From positions 2,356,001 to 2,420,000 of the forward strand of contig NZ_QKWY01000002.1 in NCBI RefSeq assembly GCF_003248355.1: 64,000 nucleotides of DNA. The letters run 5' to 3'. A model generated the notes under the pieces. The model saw only the letters and a program-made list of their open reading frames with translations, ran no database searches and had not been told where the DNA came from. The DNA comes from Streptomyces sp. AC1-42W (GTDB taxonomy: Bacteria; Actinomycetota; Actinomycetes; Streptomycetales; Streptomycetaceae). Position numbers and translations under genes: made by a program. Below, one piece after another: positions 15,678-27,679 of this stretch (its first letter is position 1; every line of letters begins with the position of its first letter).

Positions 15678-17662
15678 GGGGAGACCTTCCCGGAGGATGC
15701 GGCGGGCACGGGGCGGCCGGCGGCGGCGCGCAGTCCGGCCAGGCCGCGCGGCAGCAGATACACGGCGGCCACGAACAGCACCCCGAGCAGCAGCGGCCCG
15801 TGGCCGGGCCAGGAACCGGCGACCCAGTCCCGGGTGAACACGATCAGCCCGACACCCAGCAGCGCGCCGACGACCGACGTCGTCCCGCCGATGACGACGG
15901 CGAGCAGGGCGAACGCGGCGATCTCGAAGCCCACGTCGGCGGGGGAGAGGTACTGCTGGACGGTGACCATCAGCGAACCGCCCACGCCGGCCAGCGCACC
16001 GGCGCAGATGTGGGCCACCAGCAGATAGCGCCCCACCGGATGCCCCGAGGCACGCATCCGCGCCTCGGCGCCGCGCGTGCCGGTGAGCAGCTTCCCGGCC
16101 GGGGAGCGCAGCACCAGCAGCGTGATCGCGACGGCGACCACGGCCACCACGGCCGCGTACACGTACAGTTCGCGCTCCTCGGTCATGCCCTCGCCGCCCC
16201 ACAGGGCCTGGGTGGCGGGGAAGCCGACGAGGCCGTCCGCGCCGCCGGTGACGGACTTGACCTGGTTGATCACCGCGCTCGTCAGCTCGCCGATCGCGAG
16301 GGTGATCATCAGCACGGTGGTGCCGCGCGCCCGGATCACCGCGGGCCCGGTCACCGCCGAGAACACCGCGGCGGCGAGCGCCGAGAGGACGATCTGGACC
16401 GGGCCCACCGTCCACCCGGCGTCGGCCAGGTTGGCGGTGGCGTACGCGCCCACGGCGAACGGGGCGGTCTGCCCGAGAGTGGGCAGTCCGGCGTACCCGG
16501 TCAGGACGGTGACGCTGACCGCGAGCAGCCCGAGCGCCAGCGCGGACCCGGCCAGCGAGATGCTGTACGCGTCCAGCACACCGGGCAGCGCGAACAGGAC
16601 GGCGAGCAGCACCAGCAGCGGGGCCGCCTGCCGCCACCCGGCGGTGCGCAGCCACGCCCCGAGCCGGCCGGGGGCCGCCGGGGCGGCGGCCTCCGGGACC
16701 GGTGCGGGCGCCGCCGCGCGCGGCCGGTTTTGCCGGCGGGCGGCCAGGAGCCGGCGCAGCCGGGCGACCGGGTCGGTGTCCGGGCCGCGCTCCTCGTGCG
16801 CCGCAGGTTCGGCGAAGCGGGAGCGGAACACGAGGACCGCCGCCATCGCGGCGAACAGCAGGTACGGGGCCAGGTCCGGCAGCACCGACACGCCCAGGGT
16901 CTGCACCTCGCCCACGGCGATCGCCGCCGCGAACGTCGCCCACAGCGAGCGCAGCCCGCCCAGGACGACCACCACGAGGGACAGCATCAGCACGTTCTCG
17001 GAGGTGCCGGGCCCTGGGCCGATGATCGGCGCCCCCAGCACGCCCGCCGCGCCGGCCAGCGCGCCCGCGGCCGCGAGCACACCGATGTGCACGGCGCGGG
17101 GGCTGTGGCCGGTGGCGGCGAGCATCTGGGGGTCGTCCGCCGACGCGCGCACCGCCGCGCCCACCCGGGTCCGGGTCAGCACCCACGTACCGAAGGCCGC
17201 CAGGGCGACGGCCATCGCGATGAAGCCGAGCCGGTAGGCGGGGTAGCGGTGGCCCAGCAGGTGGACCGACGAGTCGAGCGCGCCGGGGACCCGCACCGGT
17301 AGCTCGTCCGCTCCGAAGAGCTGGATGAGCAGGTCCCCGCCGACCAGGGCGATGCCGAAGGTCAGCAGGGCCTGAGCGAGATGCCCACGCCGGGCGAGCG
17401 GCATCGTCGCGGCGGAGAGGCCCGCCCCGGCGAGTGCCGCGGCCGCCGTTCCGGCGGCCAGTCCGAGGGCGAGGCCGCCCCAGGTTCCGTCGCTCAGCTC
17501 GGCGCCGGTGTAGGCGCCGATCGCGTACAGCATGCCGTGCGAGAGGTTGAGTACGCCGGCGGTGCCGAACGCGAGGCTCAGGCCGGCGGCGACGACGAAC
17601 AGCAGCAGCCCGTAGGCCACGCCGTCGACCGCCGGCACGAGGTGGGCATCGAGAAGCTCCAT
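15674..17662 (-). CDS. Fused LivH-LivM permease
   Basis: 662-residue membrane protein joining two permeases that are normally separate. Residues 1-290 match LivH (DGVAYGLLLFVVAAGLSLAFG...LNLSHGMLYAIGAYTG); a charged Ala-Arg-Pro linker at about 290-340 follows; residues 345-650 match LivM (ISLAGSALALGLLAVSVTVLTGYAGLPTLGQTAPFAVGAYATA...). About 17 hydrophobic segments in all. It starts one base after the binding-protein stop. A fused pair fixes 1:1 stoichiometry. Confidence 0.9.
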   Translation of the reverse strand: MELLDAHLVPAVDGVAYGLLLFVVAAGLSLAFGTAGVLNLSHGMLYAIGAYTGAELSDGTWGGLALGLAAGTAAAALAGAGLSAATMPLARRGHLAQALLTFGIALVGGDLLIQLFGADELPVRVPGALDSSVHLLGHRYPAYRLGFIAMAVALAAFGTWVLTRTRVGAAVRASADDPQMLAATGHSPRAVHIGVLAAAGALAGAAGVLGAPIIGPGPGTSENVLMLSLVVVVLGGLRSLWATFAAAIAVGEVQTLGVSVLPDLAPYLLFAAMAAVLVFRSRFAEPAAHEERGPDTDPVARLRRLLAARRQNRPRAAAPAPVPEAAAPAAPGRLGAWLRTAGWRQAAPLLVLLAVLFALPGVLDAYSISLAGSALALGLLAVSVTVLTGYAGLPTLGQTAPFAVGAYATANLADAGWTVGPVQIVLSALAAAVFSAVTGPAVIRARGTTVLMITLAIGELTSAVINQVKSVTGGADGLVGFPATQALWGGEGMTEERELYVYAAVVAVVAVAITLLVLRSPAGKLLTGTRGAEARMRASGHPVGRYLLVAHICAGALAGVGGSLMVTVQQYLSPADVGFEIAAFALLAVVIGGTTSVVGALLGVGLIVFTRDWVAGSWPGHGPLLLGVLFVAAVYLLPRGLAGLRAAAGRPVPAASSGKVSP

Positions 17663-17663
17663 G

Positions 17664-18872
17664 TCAGCCGCCGAGCGTCGCCAGGTCCTGGACCATGACG
17701 TTGGACAGCTGGTTGCCGTCCGAGCGCACCTGGCGCAGGTACCACGTCTGCACCGGCGCGTGCGCCTTCTCGCTGAACTCCCAGTTGCCGCGCGGGCTGT
17801 CGATCTGGCCCAGGCCCGCGATGGCCTTGTTGATGGTCTCCGGGGTGACCTCGCCCTTCTTGTCCGCGTCCGCGATCGCCTTGTCGAGCACGGCCGCGGC
17901 GTCGTAGGAGGACATCGCGTACGTGGTCGGCTGGGTGTCGTGCTCGGCGGTCCAGTCGGCGGCGAACTTGCGGTTGGCAGCGTTGTCGAGGTCCGGCGCG
18001 TAGTTCAGGACGGAGTAGATGCCCTTGGCCGCCGGGCCCTCGGCCTGGAGCACGCTGCCCTCGGTGACGAACGCCGTGTACAGCGGCAGGTCGGCGATGT
18101 CGGACTGGGCGTACTGCTTGGCGAAGTCGATGGCCGCCTTGCCCGCGTAGAAGCAGTAGACCGCCTTGGCGTCGGTCTTGGCGATCTCCGCGAAGTACGG
18201 CATGAAGTTGGTGGTCTGCGGGAACGGCGTCCACTTGGTCTTGCCGTCCGGGTTGGCCAGCTTGCCGCCGACGCGCTTGAACTCGTCGGTGAACCCGCGC
18301 AGTTCGTCGTAGCCACCCTGGTAGTCCGGACCGATCGCGTAGACCGGGCCGTCCACCTTCTCCTTGACGTACGGGGCGATGGCCTTGCCCGGTTCGTCGG
18401 ACATGAAGCTCGTCGTCCACACGTACTCGGGGTCCTTGACCTCGGGACGGGCGTTGGAGCCGAGGAAGGGGATCTTGGCCTGGGTGACCAGCGGCAGGAC
18501 GGCGTTGACCGAGCCGCCGCTGACGAGGCCGGTCAGCACGTCGACCTTGTCCTTCTTGACCAGCTTGGTGGCGGCCGGCACGGCGGTGGGCGGGCCGTCG
18601 CCCTCGTCGGCCACGATCAGGTCGACCTTGCGGCCGCCGAGTTTGTTGTCGTGTGTCTTCAGATACAGCTCGAAGCCGGCCCGCAGATCGGTGCCGACGG
18701 GCTTGTAGGTGCCGGAAAGCGAGGCGACCAGACCGATCTTGACCGTCTCGTCGCCGGAACCGCTGTCGCCGCTGCAACCGGTGACGGCGGCGAGACCCAG
18801 GGCGAGGGCGGCCGCGCCCGCCGGCCGGATGAATCTGCGGTGACGGGTACGGCGGGATATGTCGAAGAACAT
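17664..18872 (-). CDS. Lipoprotein substrate-binding protein of the Liv-type ABC transporter
   Basis: 402-residue extracellular receptor of the ANF/periplasmic-binding type I fold (VKIGLVASLSGTYKPVGTDLRAGFELYL...). N-terminus is basic then hydrophobic and ends in a lipobox (LAAVTGC), so the protein is a lipid-anchored lipoprotein. ATG at 18872 is preferred; an ATG four codons upstream is also possible. Ligand is unknown: amino acids, amides or urea are all carried by relatives. Confidence 0.9.
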   Translation of the reverse strand: MFFDISRRTRHRRFIRPAGAAALALGLAAVTGCSGDSGSGDETVKIGLVASLSGTYKPVGTDLRAGFELYLKTHDNKLGGRKVDLIVADEGDGPPTAVPAATKLVKKDKVDVLTGLVSGGSVNAVLPLVTQAKIPFLGSNARPEVKDPEYVWTTSFMSDEPGKAIAPYVKEKVDGPVYAIGPDYQGGYDELRGFTDEFKRVGGKLANPDGKTKWTPFPQTTNFMPYFAEIAKTDAKAVYCFYAGKAAIDFAKQYAQSDIADLPLYTAFVTEGSVLQAEGPAAKGIYSVLNYAPDLDNAANRKFAADWTAEHDTQPTTYAMSSYDAAAVLDKAIADADKKGEVTPETINKAIAGLGQIDSPRGNWEFSEKAHAPVQTWYLRQVRSDGNQLSNVMVQDLATLGG

Positions 18873-18975
18873 GTGGGCTCTCATCGGGGGTGTGTGAGGT
18901 GGACAACGGTGTGACCCGACCGCGGAGCGAGTGCTCCGCGAACGGGTCGTTGCGGCCGTGTGGGGAGCGGCCGGG

Positions 18976-19380
18976 TCAGTGTGTGGGGGAGTGGTGGTGG
19001 TCGCGGACCTCGGGGGACAGGGAGTCACCGACCTGGTTGATCAGTTCGGACATCATGTAACTGACCTCGCCGATGTCCGCGTCCCTGGTCGTGGTCACCA
19101 GGAGCGAGGCACCGCTGGAGACCGCCATGGAGAACATGTAGCCGCCCTCCATCGCGGTGAGGCTGTGCTCCACCGGGTCGGTGTCCGTCAACTGGGCCGC
19201 CGCCGACAGCAGGTTGACGACGCCGGAGGCGATCGCGGCCAGCCGGTCGGCGTCGTCGCGCTCCACGCCGGTGTACGCGAGCGCGAGTCCGTCCACGGAC
19301 ACGGCTATCGCCTGGGTGACCTCCGGAATGCGTCCGGCGAAGTCGCTCAGAATCCAGCTCAGGTCGGTGGGTGAGGTCAT
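18976..19380 (-). CDS. Roadblock/LC7-domain protein
   Basis: 134-residue CvnB-like protein (DLSWILSDFAGRIPEVTQAIAVSVDGLALAYTG...). Its ATG overlaps the stop of the histidine kinase (ATGA), so the two are a coupled pair. Unlike a full conservon, no DUF742 or GTPase gene follows; the next gene, about 100 bases on, is the transporter binding protein. The pair may have lost its GTPase or use one elsewhere. Confidence 0.88.
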   Translation of the reverse strand: MTSPTDLSWILSDFAGRIPEVTQAIAVSVDGLALAYTGVERDDADRLAAIASGVVNLLSAAAQLTDTDPVEHSLTAMEGGYMFSMAVSSGASLLVTTTRDADIGEVSYMMSELINQVGDSLSPEVRDHHHSPTH

Positions 19381-21773
19381 TTCTTGGTCCGTTCGGTTTC
19401 GTCATTGTTGGCGGGACGCCCGCGGGGGTTCGTGCTCCGGCTGATGCCCTGCGCGTAGGCCGCGAGGACGTCGGAGACCTGCCGGGAGTCCCGGCGGCGG
19501 GGGGTCGTCGGCCGCGGCGTGCCGGTGCCGGGCCGCTGCTCGGCGGCGCTCCGCTTGCCCAGCGCCGGCCACTGCTGGGGCGCGGTGCGCTTGCGGACCG
19601 GCAGGCCGGACGCGCTGACCCCGGCGATACGGGAGACGGGCTCGTCGTGCACGGGGTGCGGGGCGCCGTCGTGCTCGCGGGCTCCGGTGCCCCGCGCGTC
19701 CGCCGGGCCCTCGTGGTCCCTGCGTCCGCCCCGCTCCGCGTCGCCGCCGGGGCGGGCCGCGAGGCCCGTGCCGACCGGCCGGCCGACCCGGCCGCGCACC
19801 TCGCGCGGCTTGCGGCCGTCGGCGGCCGCGCGGGGCGCCTGGCGACGGCTCGGCGCGGGCGCCTCCGGGACCGGGATGGGCTCCTCGGACACCTCGGCCA
19901 GGACGTTCTTGGGCAGGGTGACCTCGGCGATGGTGCCGGGGCCCGAGGAGTCGCGCAGTTCGACAACGATGCCGTGCCTGGCGGCGAGCCGGGCGACCAC
20001 GTGCAGACCCATGGACCGCACGTCGCCGATGCCCGCGGTGGGCTCGCGCAGCGCGGCGTTCAGCACGGTGCGGCGGTCCGCCGAGATGCCGACGCCCTCG
20101 TCCACGATCTGTACGACGGCCCGGTCCCACAGCCGCCAGACGGCGACGCCGACCTGGGCCTCGGGCGGCGAGAAGCGGGTGGCGTTGTCGAGCAGTTCCG
20201 CCAGGATGTGCGCCACGTCGTGCACGGCGCGGGCGGCGATGCCGATGCCGCCCTCGATGGCGCCGAGCGAGACGCGGTCGAAGCGTTCGATCTGCTGGGC
20301 CGCCGCCACGATGACGGTGGAGGCGGCGATGTCCGCCGACCGCACCCGTGCGTTGCCGTAGCCGCCGAGCACCAGCAGGTTGTTGGTGTTGCGCTCCATG
20401 CGGATGGCGAGGTGGTCGAGCGCGAAGAGCGTCTTCATACGCTCCGGGTCGGCCTCGTCGCGCTGCACGGCGTCCAGTTCGGACACCATGACGCTGGTGA
20501 GCTGGGCGCCGCGGCGGGCGACCCGGACCAGGGTCTCGGCGAACTGCTCGTGCACCCGGGCCTGTTCGGCGGCGAGGCGGACCGCCTCGTGGTGGACGGC
20601 GTTGAACGCCTCACCCACCTCGCCGATCTCGTCCCCGCCCGTGGTCTCGATCGGGTTGCCGGTGCGTTCCGCGACCTCCTCGGGCGTGGACCCGCTCAGC
20701 GCGCCGGGCTGCGACAGCTCGCTCATGACCTCGGGCAGCCGGGTGTGGGCGACCTCGTGCGCGGCGTTGCGCAGGTCGCGCAGCCGGCGGATCATGACCC
20801 GGCCGAGCCGGACGGCGACGAGGACGACGCCCACCAGGGTCAGCAGTACCAGGGTGACCTCGCCGCCGGCGGTCCACAGCAGCCGGGTGCGCTCCGCCTC
20901 CACGGTGGCGGCGACGGACTCGTCGATCCGCTCCTCCACCTGGTGCAGCAGGGTCTGCCGGTCGTCGGCGGCCTTCTGCCAGGACTCGGGGGAGACGCCG
21001 ATGGGCTTGCTGGCGTCGGTGCGCCCGATCCTGTCCTCCAGCTTGCGGGAGGCCAGGGCCTTGGGGCCGGAGAGGGTGCGCTCCAGCCAGGTCCGCCACG
21101 CGGCGGGGCCGAGGCTGAACATCACCCCGGTCGACTCGGTGTAGCCGAGGCGGCTGGCGTCGAAGGTGCGCTGCGAGGCGACGGTGAAGCCGCCCGCGGC
21201 CTGCGCCCTCATGACGGTGACCTGCTCCTGAGCGGTGTGCTCGGCGGCCTCCGAGAGGGCGGCGGCGGCGCGGATGCGGTCGGCGATGTCGGCGTCGACA
21301 CCGTCGGCCTGGGCGATGCCGTCGCGGTAGGAGTTGAGGTCCGCGATCACGATCCGGTAGCCGAAGGCGAGGGCGGAGATGGTGGTGCTGCCCGAGCGCA
21401 CCTGGGCGCGCAGGGCGGGGAGTTGATCGTTGAAGCGGTCGATGCGGTCCAGCGCCTCCTGGGCACTTCCGGGCACCTCGGAGAGCCGGCCGATCCGGCT
21501 GTTGAAGGCGGCGAGGCTCTTGTCCGTCGCGTCGGAGCTCTGCTGGAAGGCGTCGGAGTCTGCCTGATGGGAGACCAGAGCGGTGGCTGCGGCGCGTTCA
21601 CGCTGCAGTTGATGTGCTAAGTCGGCCGCGTGGGCGGCGACGTCGACCATGTTGGCCAGCCGGTTCGCCTGCAGTGCCTGGTTGGTCGCCGGAGCGAGGG
21701 CCAGAGCCGAGAAGGTGACCGCGACGGTGAGGGGCGCGGTGACCAGCAGGACGAGGCGACGATTGATTTTCAC
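19377..21773 (-). CDS. Nitrate-sensor-type histidine kinase-like protein (CvnA-like)
   Basis: 798-residue membrane sensor. GTG at 21773 with GGAG upstream. One membrane helix at residues 7-28, an extracellular all-helical NIT-type sensor (about 40-300: RERAAATALVSHQ...), a second helix at about 310-332, HAMP (RLGRVMIRRLRDLRNAAHEVA), a coiled region, and an HATPase domain (LAELLDNATRFSPPEAQV..., DEGVGISAD, GLHVVARLAARHGI). No clear phospho-acceptor His box. A Pro/Arg-rich tail of about 170 residues follows. First gene before roadblock and Liv transporter genes in the same direction. Confidence 0.9.
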   Translation of the reverse strand: MKINRRLVLLVTAPLTVAVTFSALALAPATNQALQANRLANMVDVAAHAADLAHQLQRERAAATALVSHQADSDAFQQSSDATDKSLAAFNSRIGRLSEVPGSAQEALDRIDRFNDQLPALRAQVRSGSTTISALAFGYRIVIADLNSYRDGIAQADGVDADIADRIRAAAALSEAAEHTAQEQVTVMRAQAAGGFTVASQRTFDASRLGYTESTGVMFSLGPAAWRTWLERTLSGPKALASRKLEDRIGRTDASKPIGVSPESWQKAADDRQTLLHQVEERIDESVAATVEAERTRLLWTAGGEVTLVLLTLVGVVLVAVRLGRVMIRRLRDLRNAAHEVAHTRLPEVMSELSQPGALSGSTPEEVAERTGNPIETTGGDEIGEVGEAFNAVHHEAVRLAAEQARVHEQFAETLVRVARRGAQLTSVMVSELDAVQRDEADPERMKTLFALDHLAIRMERNTNNLLVLGGYGNARVRSADIAASTVIVAAAQQIERFDRVSLGAIEGGIGIAARAVHDVAHILAELLDNATRFSPPEAQVGVAVWRLWDRAVVQIVDEGVGISADRRTVLNAALREPTAGIGDVRSMGLHVVARLAARHGIVVELRDSSGPGTIAEVTLPKNVLAEVSEEPIPVPEAPAPSRRQAPRAAADGRKPREVRGRVGRPVGTGLAARPGGDAERGGRRDHEGPADARGTGAREHDGAPHPVHDEPVSRIAGVSASGLPVRKRTAPQQWPALGKRSAAEQRPGTGTPRPTTPRRRDSRQVSDVLAAYAQGISRSTNPRGRPANNDETERTKK

Positions 21774-22426
21774 TGCGCGGCTCCATCGCCGGAACCGGTG
21801 CTGAGTATCGGTGACACGCAGATACCTGTTAACGGGTTGTGGGGTGTCGGTAGGGGCGCTCGTACATCGTGTGCACAGTTGCGGATGGGACAGGCGGGAT
21901 AGACGGGGCTCACGTTGCGCGGCTTGATCCTATGCCTAGTGCACAACCACCGATGCGGGCAGCGTCGAAAATTTGCGTTCAGTTAGGTGTGCGGAAACGG
22001 TCTCATTCGGTCGATGCGGTCGGTTCGGGCCGTGGGGCGCCGCTAAGCGGAATGACTCGGTCTCGCTTGTCTGCGCTACCTGTCCCCTGATCCACGGGAG
22101 TTGCGGCCGTCGGCGCTGAGCAGGCGGAATGCCCGGAAGCCCCCTCGCTGTCCCCGCCGGGCCAAACCTCGCTCGTTGGCCGGATGTTGCGGAAAGGTTA
22201 GATCTGATTAGCGATGGCGATTGTTTCGGATCGGTGCCTGCGCGGCCCCGGACCCCCGGTCCTCACAGGTGAGCGGCCCACCGCTCGAATTTCACTCAAC
22301 AGGGGCGCTGTGCAAGCTTGGTGGCGATCCGTCAGGATTCGTCACCGCACCCGCACGCGCCCACACCTGCGCGAACCGGCCATCTTGAAAAGTATGCGGA
22401 TTTCACGGCAAGCCGCCTTGATCTGA
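21774..22426. other. Gene-free region upstream of the sensor kinase
   Basis: 653 bases with lower GC than the flanks and no frame with codon bias of a real gene. It must contain the promoter of the kinase-roadblock operon on the minus strand. I see no strong operator, hairpin or RNA gene in it. Confidence 0.5.
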
Positions 22427-23515
22427 TCATGTGTCCGGGCCGTCCGTCAGACACCCCGCCGCGCCGAGATCACCCCGGGCCCGCTCGATCCGGGCCAGCA
22501 CGGACGCCTCCACCGCCCGGCCGTGCGCCGTGTCCTGGAGCGAGAGCAGGTACGACTGGGCGCGGGCCGCCTGGGCATGGTCACCGATCCCCTCCAGCGC
22601 CCGGCTCAGCGCCCGCAGCCGGTCCGCGTCCGGCCCGGTGTCGTCCAGCAGCCGGATCAGCTCCACCCGTGCATGCCCGTACAGGCCCTGACGGCGTGCC
22701 AGCTCCACCCAGGTGAACGCGTCCGGCCCGTGCGCGGCGACCAGCGCCGCCGCGACCAGCCGTTCCTCGAACCACTCGCCCCGGACCGCGTCCTCCCGCG
22801 CCAACAGGGCGCGCAGCCGCGGCAGATCACCCTCGCGCCGGTCCTCCCACGCCGCCCACAGCACCCCGGCCCGCAGCACCGGATCGGCCTCCGCCTCCTC
22901 CAGCGCCCCCGCCGCACCGGAGCGCAGCCGCCGCACCGCCGCCCGGCCGGGGCCGAGCACGACGTCCCGCAGGCACATCCGGTACTCGTCGTCCAGCCGG
23001 TACGCGCACAACTCCGCCGAGTTCAGCAGCAGATGGTCCGGCTCAGTACGGCGGGCGGCCGACTCGGACAGCGCGAACAACTCCGTCAGCGGCCGCTCCG
23101 GCAGCCCCAGCCCCGCCAGCAACGCGGCCCGCTGGGCGTCGAGTTCGGGCGCGAACTCCTCGCGCGCCGCCGCGTCACCGGCCGCCACGGCGGCCCGCAG
23201 CCCGTCCTCGTCCAGGCCGGCCGTCAGCCCCTCGCACCAGTCGGGCAGCCGCACCAGCATCTCCAGCGCCTCCGAGACGCTGTCGGCGATCAGGACGGCG
23301 TCGCCCTCGGAGGACGCGTACAGCACCGACGTACCCCCGCACAGGAAGTAGGTGCCCCCGCCACCGTCCCCCGCGATCGGCTCCAGCGCCGCCCCGGACG
23401 CCAGACACACCTCCTCGACATGGCGGGTCCGCTCCACGTCGAAGTCGAACGGGAAGGCGGCGATCTGCGCGAGATCGGGACGGCTGCGCAGCAGCTCCAG
23501 CACGGGGTCGGTCAT
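22427..23515 (-). CDS. Protein of unknown function
   Basis: 362 residues, acidic, Leu/Ala/Arg-rich, no signal peptide or membrane helix. The first 110 residues (FPFDFDVERTRHVEEVCLASGAALEPIAGDGGGGTYFLCGG..., DAVLIADSVSEALEMLVRLPDW) look like an alpha/beta domain of the SUKH/SMI1 type, which is a weak guess. The rest is helical with repeat-like character, as in HEAT- or TPR-type proteins. ATG at 23515. Codon use is typical of the genome, so it is a real gene. It sits 57 bases after the end of the UvrA-like gene in the same direction. Confidence 0.75.
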   Translation of the reverse strand: MTDPVLELLRSRPDLAQIAAFPFDFDVERTRHVEEVCLASGAALEPIAGDGGGGTYFLCGGTSVLYASSEGDAVLIADSVSEALEMLVRLPDWCEGLTAGLDEDGLRAAVAAGDAAAREEFAPELDAQRAALLAGLGLPERPLTELFALSESAARRTEPDHLLLNSAELCAYRLDDEYRMCLRDVVLGPGRAAVRRLRSGAAGALEEAEADPVLRAGVLWAAWEDRREGDLPRLRALLAREDAVRGEWFEERLVAAALVAAHGPDAFTWVELARRQGLYGHARVELIRLLDDTGPDADRLRALSRALEGIGDHAQAARAQSYLLSLQDTAHGRAVEASVLARIERARGDLGAAGCLTDGPDT

Positions 23516-23572
23516 CCCCGCATCCTAGGAACCGCCCGCCGGGCCGGGTGCCTCCACCCGGCCCGGCTCCGC

Positions 23573-25948
<2,376 letters not shown>

Positions 25949-26003
25949 CGTGTCTCCTCGGATTGGCGGGGCCGTCGCACGAGCCCCGTCGTTGCGGCCC
26001 GGC

Positions 26004-26453
26004 CTACGCTAGTGGCGCCCCTGGCAGCGGTGCTTCTCGATTTCTGATCGGACGTGTCACCTGCTTCGCGACGCAGGACGGCATCCCCGCGGTGGCGCGC
26101 GCCGCCTCCTGCCGGTACACGCTCGGCGGCATCCCGACCAGCTCGGTGAACCGCGTACTGAACGTGCCGAGAGAGGCGCAGCCGACCGCGAAACAGGCCT
26201 CGGTCACGCTCATGTCGCCCCGGCGCAGCAGCGTCATCGCGCGCTCGATGCGCCGGGTCATCAGGTAGCCGTACGGCGACTCCCCGTACGCGCGGCGGAA
26301 CTCGCGGCTCAGATGGCCGGCCGACATATGGGCCCCGCGGGCCAGGTCCTCGACGTTGAGGGGCTGGGCGTACTCGCGGTCGATCCGGTCGCGGACCCGG
26401 CGCAGCCGGGCGAGGTCGCGCAGATGCTGTGCCGCGTCGGGTTTGCTGGTCAC
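26004..26453 (-). CDS. AraC-family transcriptional regulator, DNA-binding domain only
   Basis: 149 residues made almost only of the two helix-turn-helix motifs (LNVEDLARGAHMSAGHLSREFRRAYGESPYGYLMTRRIERAMTLLRRGDMSVTEACFAVGCASLGTFSTRFTELVG). No ligand-binding domain. GTG at 26453 without a clear ribosome-binding site. 55 bases upstream of the UvrA-like gene in the same direction, so it probably controls it. Confidence 0.9.
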   Translation of the reverse strand: MTSKPDAAQHLRDLARLRRVRDRIDREYAQPLNVEDLARGAHMSAGHLSREFRRAYGESPYGYLMTRRIERAMTLLRRGDMSVTEACFAVGCASLGTFSTRFTELVGMPPSVYRQEAARATAGMPSCVAKQVTRPIRNREAPLPGAPLA

Positions 26454-26516
26454 GTCCGAAAGCGTACGTCGCGGCGGGGCGGCCCGCCCCGGCGGGCGGG
26501 CCGGTGCCCGGCCGGG

Positions 26517-27560
26517 TCAGGTACGGGTGGCCGTGCCGCACTCCGAGGCGTCCCGGCCCCGCATCCGCTCGTCCATCGACGTGTCCCGCTCGTAGGGGTC
26601 GACGCGTGCGCCCTCCTTCGAGGGGCCCCGGTCCTTGCCGAACTCGGGGACGAAGTAGCCGGTGGTGTCGCCGCAGCCGCCGTTGGCGGCGTCCATCCGG
26701 TAGGTCCGCAGCGAGAAGGTTCCCGGCGCGATCTCCACCTCGGCGGGGTTCTCCCAGCTCATCACGATCTCGCGGCGGACGATCGTACGGGCGACCTCGT
26801 CACTGTCCCCCTCCGCCCGTACGACGGGGTAGACGAAGGTGACGTCGGCGGTGACGTCGACCGCGCCGCCGTCGCCCTCGCGGTACGTGATCCTGCCGCG
26901 CGTCCTGATCACGTCACCGGCCAGGCGGACGTACGACGGGTCGAAACGGCTGAACAGCAGCAGCGGGTCGTCGCCGCGGGTCGGGCGGTCGAAGGCGTGC
27001 GCCAGGTACTCCCTGACGTCGGCCTGCTCCGGGTTGAGCGCGGCGATCGCCTTCACCGGGCGCTCCCCGCGCAGCACCGCCGGGTCCAGGCCGGAGTCGA
27101 CGAGGAAGGCCAGGCTGCTCTCCAGCGCCTCGTCCACCTGCTTCTCGCTCATCCACCCGGTCGCGCGCGCCGAAGGCATCGTGATCCCGGCCGTCCCGGT
27201 CGCCCAGTGCTCCGCGGGGGACCCCTTGAACGGGGCGTCCAGGGTCGCCCGCCCGGACGCCCCGGCGGAGCCGCCCCCGGTGCCCCCGCCGAACCAGCCG
27301 TCGAGCAGGCCGGGGGTGAGCGTGAGGCCGAACAGGGCGAGGACGACGATCAGGCCCACCACGTACCAGCGCTTGCCGTTCCGCCGGCGGGGCGGCTCGT
27401 GGACGCGCCAACCGAGGGGCAGGGCGGGTTCGTCGTCCAGCCGCCGGGTGACCATCCGGGCGCGGGCGGACGGCTCCTCGGGGGCGTCGCCGGTCCCGGC
27501 CTCGGCCTCCCGCAGGAAGCGCTCCCATTCCTCGTCCGGTATGGATGACCCCTTGTCCAC
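26517..27560 (-). CDS. Single-pass membrane protein of unknown function
   Basis: 347 residues. GTG at 27560 has GGAG six bases upstream. An acidic cytoplasmic segment (PDEEWERFLREAEAG) of about 60 residues ends in RRRNGKRW, then one membrane helix at about 65-83 (YVVGLIVVLALFGLTL), a Gly-Ser linker, and an external domain of about 240 residues with two late Cys (NGGCGDT, ASECGT) that may form a disulfide. Not recognised as a named family beyond actinobacterial membrane proteins of this layout. Confidence 0.82.
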   Translation of the reverse strand: MDKGSSIPDEEWERFLREAEAGTGDAPEEPSARARMVTRRLDDEPALPLGWRVHEPPRRRNGKRWYVVGLIVVLALFGLTLTPGLLDGWFGGGTGGGSAGASGRATLDAPFKGSPAEHWATGTAGITMPSARATGWMSEKQVDEALESSLAFLVDSGLDPAVLRGERPVKAIAALNPEQADVREYLAHAFDRPTRGDDPLLLFSRFDPSYVRLAGDVIRTRGRITYREGDGGAVDVTADVTFVYPVVRAEGDSDEVARTIVRREIVMSWENPAEVEIAPGTFSLRTYRMDAANGGCGDTTGYFVPEFGKDRGPSKEGARVDPYERDTSMDERMRGRDASECGTATRT

Positions 27561-27679
27561 GCTGTGCTCCCGCCCCTCCCGGCCGCTCCCTTTCTCCGCA
27601 TCATCACACAGCCCGGTGACACCGGGCCCGGCCGGCGGACGCGCCACGTGCCGCCGGGCCGGCGTACCGGGACGACGGG

